This document shows, one piece after another, positions 1 through 7,898 of a stretch of 64,000 bases of DNA. The notes below the pieces were generated by a model. That model did no database searches. It was not told where the DNA came from and worked only from the letters and a program-made list of their open reading frames with translations. Position numbers and translations under genes: made by a program. The stretch spans positions 1 through 64,000 of the forward strand of contig NZ_JAKCFA010000013.1 in NCBI RefSeq assembly GCF_024198215.1, written 5' to 3'. Source of the DNA: Myxococcus qinghaiensis (lineage in GTDB: Bacteria; Myxococcota; Myxococcia; Myxococcales; Myxococcaceae). Within the stretch, counting starts at the first letter, position 1; each line of letters begins with the position of its first letter.

Positions 1-40
1 CCAACGCGGCGCCCTGGACGGCCTGAGCCAGCCCCATGTA

Positions 41-104
41 GCGATCTCCAAGAGCGAGATCGCCACACCCTCAACCAGCTTGGTAGCCCCATGCAAGGGC
101 TACC
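41..104. repeat. Two adjacent perfect hairpins
   Basis: Two inverted repeats lie side by side. Bases 41-48 (gcgatctc) pair perfectly with 56-63 across a 7-base loop, and 82-89 (ggtagccc) pair perfectly with 97-104 across another 7-base loop. They lie 37-100 bases beyond the stop of the minus-strand regulator gene ending at 141, so they could terminate that operon or belong to whatever lies to the left of the window. There is no T-tract. No gene is visible in bases 1-140. Confidence 0.5.
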
Positions 105-140
105 TAACTGATCAGCATTGCGACTAGCGGAGGCCTTGAG

Positions 141-959
141 TCAGCGCAGCGCTTCCATTTCCTCCAGCACGGCGAGCACCTGTCCGGGCTGCCGGGCCTC
201 GTCGAGCCTCGCCGCCAGCCCGCGCGCCGCCAGCCGGGCCACGTGGGCCATGCGCGTGAGCCGCACGCGGCCGCGCTCGCCGTCCACCGCCGCCACCACC
301 AGCCGCAGCGGCCGGCCGTCCGGGGTGTCCACCTGGAGGCCCTTCGCCAGCGTCACCAGCGCGGCCACCGGCGCCGCGCCCTGGAGGAAGACGTGGGGCA
401 CGGCGACTTCGCCGCCCACCGCGCACGAGGACTCGTCATCCCGCTGGCGCAGCCGCTCCGCCAGTCGCGCCGCGTCCATGCCGGGCAGCGTCGCGGCCAG
501 CCGTCCCGCCACCACGTCCAGCACGTCCTCCCAGCCGCCGCAGGAGAGCTGGAGCACCACCCGCTCCGGCGCCAGCAGCGGCGCCAGCGCCGGCACCGGC
601 GCGTCGGACAGGCCGCCCCTCACGGGGAACTCCACGTCCAGGAAGTCGCGCACCCGGGCCAGCTGTGACCCCGACAGGCGCCGCCGTGCCAGCTCCAGGA
701 AGAGCGTCCCGGCGCCCGGCACGTCCTCCAGGTACTCGGACACGTACGGGCTCATCCGGTTCGCCACGTCCATCAGCAGCGCGGGCGGCACGTCCAGCTC
801 GCGAGCAATCGCCGTCAGCCGCTCCGCCGTGGGCGGCGCGTCCACGCCGTGCTCCACCCGGCTGAGGTACGCGCTCGACACGCCGATGCGGCGGGCCATG
901 TCCCTCAAGGACAGGCCCGCGTCCACCCGCAGCAGTCGCAGCGTCGCGCCCAGGTGCAT
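141..959 (-). CDS. HTH-XRE regulator fused to a PTS EIIA-type domain
   Basis: This 272-residue protein has an XRE-type helix-turn-helix at residues about 3-60 (LRDMARRIGVSSAYLSRVEHG) and a C-terminal half resembling type-2/nitrogen PTS EIIA domains. The EIIA active-site histidine is visible as H189 in GGEVAVPHVF. In that family the histidine accepts phosphate from HPr/NPr. The ATG at 959 is chosen because it starts directly at the HTH, five bases after the antiporter stop; the longer upstream frame only overlaps the antiporter gene. Co-transcription with the antiporter suggests that it senses phosphorylation state or potassium/proton status and regulates the transporter or its gene. The domain calls are strong; the regulatory role is inferred. 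Confidence 0.85.
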   Translation of the reverse strand: MHLGATLRLLRVDAGLSLRDMARRIGVSSAYLSRVEHGVDAPPTAERLTAIARELDVPPALLMDVANRMSPYVSEYLEDVPGAGTLFLELARRRLSGSQLARVRDFLDVEFPVRGGLSDAPVPALAPLLAPERVVLQLSCGGWEDVLDVVAGRLAATLPGMDAARLAERLRQRDDESSCAVGGEVAVPHVFLQGAAPVAALVTLAKGLQVDTPDGRPLRLVVAAVDGERGRVRLTRMAHVARLAARGLAARLDEARQPGQVLAVLEEMEALR

Positions 960-964
960 GACGC

Positions 965-3106
965 TCAGCTCCTCGAAGCCACCGCGCGAGCGGCGGCCTG
1001 GGACGCGGCGGCGGCCTCCACCACGGGCTCCGACTCGTGCACCACCAGCAGCGAGCCCGGGGCGTCGCGGACGATGCGCTCGCGCTGCAGACCGAACACC
1101 CGGTCCTCCAGGCCCCACGGCGCGCCCACGCCCACCACCACCAGGTCGTGGCCTCCGTGGCGAGCCTCCTCCAGCGCGGCCTCCTCGGGCGACGCGTGCT
1201 GCACCACCTTCAGCCGCACGCCCGAGCCCTCCTCCGCCGGGAACAGCTCGTCCACCTGCGCGCGCGCGCCGTTGCTCTCCCGCGACGTCACGTGCAGCAC
1301 CGTGATTTCCGCGCCGGACTGCCGCATCAGCCGCCGCGCCAGCTTCAGCGCCGCGCGGTCATGCCGGCTGCCGATGAAGGGCACCAACACCTTCTTGATG
1401 TCCGACAGGCCCCGGTCCACCAGCACCGCCACGGTGCCGGACGCGGCCTGCATCACCTCGTGCACCGTGCCGCCCAGCACCGTCTGGCTGAACAGCGGCT
1501 TGTGCCAGCCCAGCAGCACCAGGTCCGCGTGCTTCGCCTCCGCCGTGCGGCAGATGTCCTGCGCGGGCTCCGTGGACACGAAGGACAGGGGCCTCACCGC
1601 CAGCCCCAGGCTCTTGGCCCGACCCAGCAGCGGCGCGAGCGCGCCATCCCCCTCCGGCTCGTGCTCCGAGGCTCGGGGCTCCGACTCCGTGCGCAGCGAC
1701 ACGCGCTCCGGATGCACCAGGTGCAGCGCGTGCAACTGCGCGCCCTCTCCCCCGGACAGCGCCTTGGCGAGGCTGGCCATGCCGGGGCCCGCCTGCTGGT
1801 GGGAGACGCACATCAACACCGTGTAGGGCGTCGAGCCGGCGGGAGCGGGCGGGTCCATCACCAGCCTGTCCCGGGCCAGCTCCTCCGTCGGATAGAACAG
1901 CTGCAGGAGCGGCGTGGTCATGAACGTCGTCACCAGCGCCATCAGCACCATCATCGTGAAGAGCGTGGGCGAGATGACGCCCAGGTCCAGGCCCAGGTTG
2001 AGGACGATGAGCTCCATCAGGCCGCGCGTGTTCATCAGGATGCCGATGGCCCCCGCCTCGCGCCACCGCATGCCCGTCAGCCGCGCCGCCACCGCGCTGC
2101 CGCCGAACTTGCCCACGCAGGCCAGCAGGATGATGGCGCCACACGTGAGCCACGCCTCGGGCGTGTTGAGCAGACCAATCTGGGTGCGCAGGCCGCTGAA
2201 GGCGAAGAAGACGGGCAACAGCAGCACCACCGCCACGTCCTCCAGCTTCTCCGAGAGCGCCTCCGCCAGACCGCCCTCCTTGGGGATGACGGCGCCGAAG
2301 AGGAAGGCCCCGAAGAGGGCGTGGATGCCGATGAGCTCCGTGGCCCACGCGGACGCCAGCAGCAACAGCAGCGTGCCCGCCACCACGTTCTGCGTCAGGC
2401 CCTCGCGGCTGGCCACCCGGGCGCCCAGGCGCGCGAGGAAGGGCCGCACCGCCAGCAGCATGAAGGCGATGTAGCCCATGGCGAACGCCGTGGTGAGCCC
2501 CGCCTGCGCCAGGTTCGAGGCGCGGACGATGGACACCACGAAGGCCAGCAGGCACCACGCCGTGACGTCGTCCACCGCCGCGCAGGTAATCGCGATGGCG
2601 CCGATGCGCGACTGCAGGAGGCCGCGCTCGGTGAGGATGCGCGCGAGCACCGGGAAGGCGGTGATGCTCATCGCCACGCCCATGAAGAGCACGAACGACG
2701 AGAAGGGCACGCTCGGGTCGGAGAAGTCCTTGTACAGCCACAGCGCGGCCGCCACCGCGCCCAGCGCGAAGGGCACGACGATGCTGGTGTGACTGATGGC
2801 CACCGACGCGTGGCCTCGGCCCTTCAGGAGCTTGGGGTCCAGCTCCAGGCCAATCAGGAACATGAACAGCACCAGGCCCACCTGGCTGAGCATCTTCAGC
2901 ACGGGCAGCGAGTCGGTGGGGAACAGCGCGTTCATCAGGTCCGGCGCCAGCCACCCGAGCAGCGAGGGGCCCAGGACGATGCCCGCCACCACCTCCGCGA
3001 TGACCAGCGGCTGGCCCAACCAGCGCGTTCCACGCCCAATCAGTCTCGACACGCCGATGATGACGATGAGCTGCATCATGAGCAGCGTGAGCGCGTTGGT
3101 GTGCAT
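965..3106 (-). CDS. CPA2-family cation:proton antiporter with two C-terminal USP domains
   Basis: This 713-residue membrane protein has about 12 hydrophobic segments in residues 1-400, typical of the CPA2 (KefB/NapA-like) monovalent cation:proton antiporters. Two universal-stress-protein-like domains follow, starting near residue 420 (YTVLMCVSHQQ) and near residue 575 (KKVLVPFIGSRHDRAALKLA). The usual KefB TrkA-N nucleotide domain is absent, so gating would instead go through the USP modules, which in other proteins bind ATP or cyclic nucleotides. The ATG at 3106 follows a good GGAGG ribosome site. It is the first gene of a two-gene operon with the HTH-EIIA regulator. The transported ion (K+ or Na+) cannot be told from sequence alone. 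Confidence 0.88.
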   Translation of the reverse strand: MHTNALTLLMMQLIVIIGVSRLIGRGTRWLGQPLVIAEVVAGIVLGPSLLGWLAPDLMNALFPTDSLPVLKMLSQVGLVLFMFLIGLELDPKLLKGRGHASVAISHTSIVVPFALGAVAAALWLYKDFSDPSVPFSSFVLFMGVAMSITAFPVLARILTERGLLQSRIGAIAITCAAVDDVTAWCLLAFVVSIVRASNLAQAGLTTAFAMGYIAFMLLAVRPFLARLGARVASREGLTQNVVAGTLLLLLASAWATELIGIHALFGAFLFGAVIPKEGGLAEALSEKLEDVAVVLLLPVFFAFSGLRTQIGLLNTPEAWLTCGAIILLACVGKFGGSAVAARLTGMRWREAGAIGILMNTRGLMELIVLNLGLDLGVISPTLFTMMVLMALVTTFMTTPLLQLFYPTEELARDRLVMDPPAPAGSTPYTVLMCVSHQQAGPGMASLAKALSGGEGAQLHALHLVHPERVSLRTESEPRASEHEPEGDGALAPLLGRAKSLGLAVRPLSFVSTEPAQDICRTAEAKHADLVLLGWHKPLFSQTVLGGTVHEVMQAASGTVAVLVDRGLSDIKKVLVPFIGSRHDRAALKLARRLMRQSGAEITVLHVTSRESNGARAQVDELFPAEEGSGVRLKVVQHASPEEAALEEARHGGHDLVVVGVGAPWGLEDRVFGLQRERIVRDAPGSLLVVHESEPVVEAAAASQAAARAVASRS

Positions 3107-3237
3107 CTGACCTCCGTCGAAGCTTGCGTGTTAAGTGGGCACTTACCAGCCCCCCTCGCGAAGCGTCAAACGGGCATTGCGCCTGGCTGCCCTGGGTGTG
3201 CCGGCATGTCGGAGAGCGGGCAGACGTCGCGAGCGCT

Positions 3238-3606
3238 TCAGGACGCCTGGTGCTTGCGGACGGCGTCCAGCAGCGTGTCCACGTCCACGGGCTTGCGCAG
3301 GTGTCCGCACGCGCCAATCTCTTCGGCGACCTGGCGGGCGTTGGCGGACGCGGAGAAGACGAGCACGGGGATGTCGCGCCACTCTGGCACCTGGCGCATG
3401 GCGCGGGCGAAGCCGGCGCCATCCAGGACGGGCATCATCATGTCGAGCAGCACCAGGATGGGGAGCTCGCGGGTGGCGCCGAGCACGTCCAGCGCGTGCT
3501 TTCCGTTGCTGGCGCCCATCACCTCGTAGCCCGCGTCGCGCAGGACTTCCTCCAGCGCCTCGCGCAGGTCCGCGTCGTCATCCACCACCAGCAACGGCCC
3601 AGTCAC
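3238..3606 (-). CDS. Single-domain response regulator
   Basis: This 122-residue protein is a stand-alone receiver (REC) domain. The acidic pocket is D9-D11 (VVDDDAD), the phosphoacceptor is D55 (LVLLDMMMP), the switch serine is S85 and the conserved lysine is K105 (LRKPVD). There is no output domain, so it probably acts through protein-protein contact with a kinase, motility protein or phosphorelay partner. The start is GTG at 3606 behind a strong AAGGAGG site. It sits alone on the minus strand with no adjacent kinase; its partner cannot be named from this window. Confidence 0.9.
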   Translation of the reverse strand: MTGPLLVVDDDADLREALEEVLRDAGYEVMGASNGKHALDVLGATRELPILVLLDMMMPVLDGAGFARAMRQVPEWRDIPVLVFSASANARQVAEEIGACGHLRKPVDVDTLLDAVRKHQAS

Positions 3607-4270
3607 TCACTCGCCTCCTTGTCGCGGCAACCCGCCCGCGCCCGCTTGCACGCGCCCAGCAGGCCCCGTGCGACGCGCCACACCCGGACTTCTTCCGTCG
3701 AGCGTCGAGACTAGCGCGCGCTCCCGACGCTGGCGTCATTCCTCTCTCGTGAAACAGCCGCCGTGTCCCATGCCCGTTTCGTTCGGGCCGTGGGGTTGTT
3801 GAGCACTGGCCAATATGCGGCTCGGCGCGGGATTGCATCTCTGGATTCCAGGGAGCGACGGGTGGATTGAGACTCGCGATGTCTCAAGCTCCGTGATTTC
3901 GAGCGGAGCGACGGAGGAGGCGAGCGCTCCTGCTGGTGCTCGCGTCACGGTGGAGGGCCCCCAGCCCCTCGCCGCCCCCACATGCCCTGGAGTCACTCCC
4001 GGACGCCCGTGACGCGACAGTGTCCAGGTGCCACCCCGTCCCACTCCAGCATCCTGGAGCGGACTCCAATCCATTGACACGGTCCACCGACGAACGGGGG
4101 CCCGCCCCGGAGACCTAAGGGCCTCGCGCCGTGTGTCACGCGGACGCCGCCGTCGGCGATTCCACCGCGCGCCGGAAAATCCCCCTCCACACCTTCGGCG
4201 TATGCGCCCGTGCCGGGCTTCAGGGGGCGCCCGGCATCCACCACTTCCGACCGCCTCCTCGGATGGACCC
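3607..4270. other. Intergenic region with an inverted repeat
   Basis: This 660-base divergent gap separates the receiver gene from the ferritin-like operon. It contains a perfect 7-bp inverted repeat, ttgagac at 3867-3873 and gtctcaa at 3881-3887, around a 7-base loop. Bases 3888-3909 hold a second short stem (ctccg/cggag). Possible small frames in this stretch have no ribosome site and no family resemblance, so I call no gene. Promoters for both flanking genes must lie here, but no convincing -35/-10 pair was seen. Confidence 0.4.
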
Positions 4271-4972
4271 ATGACCGAAGAACTCTCTCGCCGTGCCGCT
4301 CTGAGACGCGCCACGGCCGCCGCGAGCCTTGGCCTCGCCACGGGCCTGCTCACCCGCGCCACTCCCGCCCTGGCCCTGTCACCCCAGGATGACCTCGCGC
4401 CCCTCAAGGCGCTGCTCACCGCTGAACGCAACGCCATCAAGACCTACGACGCCGCGGTCAGCGTGCTCGACACCGCCACCCCGACCGACCCGCTCTTCCC
4501 GTTCCAGGGCATCGTCAAGGCCATCGCCCTGCACTTCCGCCAGCAACACACCGAGCACGCCGAAAGACTCGCGCGCTACATCACCCGCCTGGCCGGCGTC
4601 GACGACGTGGGCGAGGGCACCGCGCAAGTCCCCGCGGACTTCGTGCCTGGCATCAAGAACGTCATCGACCTGGCCACCAACGCGGAGAAGGCCGCCGCCA
4701 TCGGCTACACCGACGCGCAGAAGTCCCTCGTGCTCGCGGACAACGCGGAATTGGCCGCCGCCATCGGCGCGGTGGAGTCCCAGCACTTCGTCGTCCTCAA
4801 CCTGGCCGCGAGCGGCTTCGTCACGCCCCCCGCCTCCACCGTCAACCAGCCCGCCGACGCGCTCGCCCCCGTGGCGGCCCGGTTCGTCCCCAGGTCCTTC
4901 GCCATCACCGTCGACGGCGCACCCGGCCTCGACGACGAGACGGACCTGCCCTTCTACGACGTCACACGGTGA
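4271..4972 (+). CDS. Tat-exported ferritin-like domain protein
   Basis: This 233-residue protein has a twin-arginine-like N-terminus (LSRRAALRRA) followed by a hydrophobic stretch ending in PALALS, so periplasmic export by Tat is likely. The mature part is a helical ferritin-like bundle with candidate metal ligands in AERNAIKTYD, in the QQHTEHAER helix and in an ExxH motif (VESQH). It could bind iron or handle peroxide, as in other Rubrerythrin/Ferritin_2-like exported proteins. The ATG at 4271 puts the signal directly at the N-terminus; the longer frame upstream is arginine-rich noise. A clearly related second gene follows 13 bases later, so the two form an operon. Confidence 0.8.
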   Translation: MTEELSRRAALRRATAAASLGLATGLLTRATPALALSPQDDLAPLKALLTAERNAIKTYDAAVSVLDTATPTDPLFPFQGIVKAIALHFRQQHTEHAERLARYITRLAGVDDVGEGTAQVPADFVPGIKNVIDLATNAEKAAAIGYTDAQKSLVLADNAELAAAIGAVESQHFVVLNLAASGFVTPPASTVNQPADALAPVAARFVPRSFAITVDGAPGLDDETDLPFYDVTR

Positions 4973-4985
4973 GGAGCCCCACCCC

Positions 4986-5711
4986 ATGAAGACCCAGAAC
5001 CACCCCGACTCCGTCCTCGCCCGCCGCCAGCTCCTCCAGGTCCTCGCCGCCGCGACGGCCGCCTCCACGCTCCCCGCCTGCGAGGCCCTGGAGCGCTCCG
5101 ACTCCCAACACCAGCTCGGCCCCATCGACCGCGCCCGCGAGGCCAGCGCCCTCAACACCCTGCTCGTCGCCGAGTACACCCTCCTCGACGCCTACGCCCA
5201 AAGCGCCGTCATCCTCACCGACGCGCGCGACGCCCCCTGGCGCCCCCAGGAGGAAAGGGATTTGGCCGCGCTCGCGCTCGCGCTCGCCACCGAGTTCCAG
5301 CAGGACCACGAAGCCCACGCCGCCCTGCTGTCGACCACCGTGACGAACCTGGGAGGCACCGCCGTCCGCGAGGACGACGCCCGGTTCACCCCGCCGCCTG
5401 GCTTCCGCCCCTCCGTCGGCAACGTCCTCAAGCTCGCCGCCAACGAGGAGCGCCGCGCCGCGATTGCACTCAACCGCGTCCTCAAGGGCCTCCAGACACC
5501 CGAGCACCGCTTCATCCTCGCCTCCATCGAAGGCGTGGACACGCAGCACTTCATGGTGCTCAAGGCGCTCATCGATGCCCTGGTGGACGTCACCCCGGCC
5601 CTGGACACGGCGCGGGTGGTGCCCCAGCCCTTCGTCTCCTCCACCGAGAGCCTCGGCGGCGGCAGCGGACTGGAAGCCCTGCCTCTCCTCGCCGTCAACG
5701 ACGCGAACTGA
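4986..5711 (+). CDS. Ferritin-like lipoprotein, paralogue of the preceding gene
   Basis: This 241-residue paralogue has a twin-arginine segment (LARRQLLQVLA) followed by a lipobox (STLPAC), so it should be a Tat-exported, membrane-anchored lipoprotein. The helical bundle matches its neighbour: VAEYTLLDAY, QDHEAHAALL and a GVDTQH motif. Where the upstream paralogue has E in ExxH, this one has D, which could weaken metal binding or change the pairing of the subunits. The two proteins probably work together, one soluble and one lipid-anchored. Spacing to the first gene is 13 bases. Ferritin-like assignment is by fold pattern only; the substrate is unknown. Confidence 0.78.
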   Translation: MKTQNHPDSVLARRQLLQVLAAATAASTLPACEALERSDSQHQLGPIDRAREASALNTLLVAEYTLLDAYAQSAVILTDARDAPWRPQEERDLAALALALATEFQQDHEAHAALLSTTVTNLGGTAVREDDARFTPPPGFRPSVGNVLKLAANEERRAAIALNRVLKGLQTPEHRFILASIEGVDTQHFMVLKALIDALVDVTPALDTARVVPQPFVSSTESLGGGSGLEALPLLAVNDAN

Positions 5712-5771
5712 CGCCCTCGGCCTCCCACACGCGGCGCGCCCAGCTCACGGGCCGCCGCGGCGGACTCCCTG

Positions 5772-6383
5772 CTACCGCCAGGACAGCTCGTATTCGCTGT
5801 CCAGCAACGCCACCTGCCGGCCGCTCACCCGCACGTCGCGCGCGCCCACCGCCTCCAGCGCGCCGCGCAGCACGCCCTCGTGGTACGCGGCCGGCATGAA
5901 GTCGCGGCGCATGATGAAGCGCGCGCTGCGCTCACCCGTCCACAAGGGGTACCGCTCGCCGTAGCTCACCGCCATGCGGTACGCGTCACCCAGCGAGTCG
6001 AGCAACATGCGAGGACTGCCCGCGGCCTCCGCCAGCAGCTGCCGGCCGAACAGCGACGCCAGGAAGTCATTCGTCGCCTGCGAGCCCATCCGGCCCAGCA
6101 CGCTCTCGAAGCCGTTGAGCTGCGGGCCCAGCAGCCGCGCCGCCGTGGACACCATCCGCAGGTAGCGCGACACCGAGTACAGGTGGAACGGGTTGATTTC
6201 CCACACCCCCGCCACGCCCTTGCACCGCGCCACCGCGCCGTCACCGCCCAGGTACGCGATGACGTGCAGGGAGCCCTGGAAGAACATGCCCCGCGCCTGG
6301 TCCTCGTCCGTCGCCGCCAAGCGGCGCTGCTCCAGCTCCCACGCCGCCCCGCCGCCACTGCTCGCTTCCGTACCTACGTACAT
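5772..6383 (-). CDS. Hypothetical protein, possibly TIGR02265/DUF2378-like
   Basis: This 203-residue cytoplasmic protein has no signal peptide or membrane segment. Its C-terminal half (GDAYRMAVSYGERYPLWTG, then VGARDVRVSGRQ and a tryptophan-rich end) reminds me of the myxobacterial paralogous family TIGR02265/DUF2378, but the match is not firm. A GTG at 6410 is possible; I chose the ATG at 6383 because GGGGGAG lies at correct spacing before it. It is convergent with the ferritin-like pair and downstream, on the same strand, of the aminotransferase gene, with a gap of about 270 bases. Function unknown. Confidence 0.7.
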   Translation of the reverse strand: MYVGTEASSGGGAAWELEQRRLAATDEDQARGMFFQGSLHVIAYLGGDGAVARCKGVAGVWEINPFHLYSVSRYLRMVSTAARLLGPQLNGFESVLGRMGSQATNDFLASLFGRQLLAEAAGSPRMLLDSLGDAYRMAVSYGERYPLWTGERSARFIMRRDFMPAAYHEGVLRGALEAVGARDVRVSGRQVALLDSEYELSWR

Positions 6384-6655
6384 GGTCGTCTCCCCCGAGG
6401 GGACTCGCACTGCCTCGACTCAGGGGACACGTCCGGCGTTTCCGATGGATTTTCAGATTTCGCCGGCTTCCCCCCACTTCCTAGATGCCAACCCTCTCAT
6501 ACTTTTCTACCCCTGTCGAATGATTCCAGCACGCCCCAGGGTCCGTGGAAGGGTTCATCCACCACACGAACCCCTTGGATTTCGGGCACATTTCACTCCC
6601 AGGACCCGAGAGGACACGCCGCGTCCAGGGTGCGGGGGACCCAGGGAGTGCGGGC

Positions 6656-7816
6656 TTATCGAGCGGTGAGAGAGGCCTCGGCGGCGGCGAGGCCCGCACC
6701 GGGCTCACAGCGATATCCCGCAGCGAGCAGGGCGCGCTCCACGGCCCCCACGGTGGTCAGCAAGTCCGCGGGGCCCACGCGGTTCATGTGGCCCACGCGG
6801 AAGTAGCGCGTCTTGAGGTCGGGGTGGAGTCCACCGGCCACCACCACGCCCTCCGCCTTCACGCGGCCCACCAGCGACGCGTCCACGCCGTCCGGGTAGT
6901 ACACAGCGCTCAGCGTGTTCGCCGTCACCGCCTCGGACACCGGCAGCATGCGCAGGCCCAGCCCCCGCCACGCGGCACGGAAGGCGCGCGCCAGGCGCTG
7001 GTGCCGGGCGAAGCGGGCCTCCAGTCCCTCGGCGAGAATCTGCCCCAGGCTCACGTCCAGCGCGCACACGAGGTTGACGGGCGGCGTGGCGAAGTAGGCC
7101 GGCTTGCCCGCCTCGTACGCCTCCATGATGGGCAGCCACTCCGCCCAGTCGGAGTACACGCTGGCCACCGGCACGCGGCGCTTCCGCCACGCCTCCAGCG
7201 CGCGCGGCCCCACGGTGAGCAGCGCCAGCCCCGGCGGCACGCCCACCGCCTTCTGGCTCGCGGTGAGGTACACGTCCGCGCCCCACGCGTCCTGGTGGAA
7301 CGCCTCGCCCGCCGTGGCGCACACGCCGTCCACCACCGACAGCACGCCCAATTCGCGCGCCACCCGCGACAGGCCCTCCACGGGCGTCAGCACGCCGGTG
7401 GACGTGTCCACGTGCGTGACAGTCATCACCTTGAAGCCGCCGCGCTTCAGCTGTGCCTCCACCTCCTCCACCGTCGGCGCGTCACCGGGAGGAGCGCGCA
7501 CGTGCGTCACCTTCGCGCCATGCCGCTCCAGGATTTTCGCCATCCGGTCACTGAAGTAACCCGTGTTCACCACCAGGGCGGCGTCACCGGGCTCCACCAG
7601 GTTGGCCACCGCCAGCTCCATGGCGAGCGTGCCGGAGCCGGAGACGACGAAGGGCTGCGCGCCGGGGGCGAGGCTCACCTCGCGCAGCCGCTTCAGCGCG
7701 CGGCCGAAGATGGCGATGAAGGCCGGGTCCGTGTGGCCATAGGAGGGAGCGCCGAGCGCCTGGAGCACCTCCTGCTCGAACTCCACCGGCCCCGGAATCA
7801 TCAGCAAATCTCTCAC
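6656..7816 (-). CDS. Class V PLP-dependent aminotransferase (alanine/serine-glyoxylate type)
   Basis: This 386-residue enzyme begins with the family-typical LLMIPGPVEF and carries the phosphate-binding SGSGTLAMELA loop, the cofactor aspartate region SVVDGVCATAGE and the PLP lysine in TASQKAVGVPPG. These mark the alanine-glyoxylate / serine-glyoxylate / serine-pyruvate aminotransferase branch of class V. The length matches the family. The start is GTG at 7816; a GAGGAGC element lies just upstream. The M20 peptidase gene is upstream on the same strand (82-base gap), so amino-acid salvage from peptides followed by transamination is a reasonable joint role, but this is inference. Confidence 0.9.
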   Translation of the reverse strand: MRDLLMIPGPVEFEQEVLQALGAPSYGHTDPAFIAIFGRALKRLREVSLAPGAQPFVVSGSGTLAMELAVANLVEPGDAALVVNTGYFSDRMAKILERHGAKVTHVRAPPGDAPTVEEVEAQLKRGGFKVMTVTHVDTSTGVLTPVEGLSRVARELGVLSVVDGVCATAGEAFHQDAWGADVYLTASQKAVGVPPGLALLTVGPRALEAWRKRRVPVASVYSDWAEWLPIMEAYEAGKPAYFATPPVNLVCALDVSLGQILAEGLEARFARHQRLARAFRAAWRGLGLRMLPVSEAVTANTLSAVYYPDGVDASLVGRVKAEGVVVAGGLHPDLKTRYFRVGHMNRVGPADLLTTVGAVERALLAAGYRCEPGAGLAAAEASLTAR

Positions 7817-7842
7817 GGCGTCACCGCTCCTCGGCAGCGCTC

Positions 7843-7859
7843 CGGCCCGACGCGGGCCG
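7843..7859 (-). terminator. Weak candidate terminator between M20 peptidase and aminotransferase
   Basis: The hexamer cggccc at 7843-7848 pairs with gggccg at 7854-7859 over a 5-base loop, about 40 bases past the peptidase stop on the minus strand. There is no T-tract, so it may only attenuate. Confidence 0.3.
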
Positions 7860-7898
7860 AAGCTGTGGATGTCCCACTGTAACCCTGGCCTGGCCCGC

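Noticed and set aside
1037-3529. Very long plus-strand reading frame of 830 codons
   Set aside because: It runs antisense to the antiporter and is rich in Arg, His and Gln, typical of a shadow frame in high-GC DNA; the minus-strand frame has clear domains.
3815-4012. Small 65-codon frame in the gap before the ferritin-like genes
   Set aside because: No ribosome site, no coding bias and no family resemblance; the region carries an inverted repeat instead.
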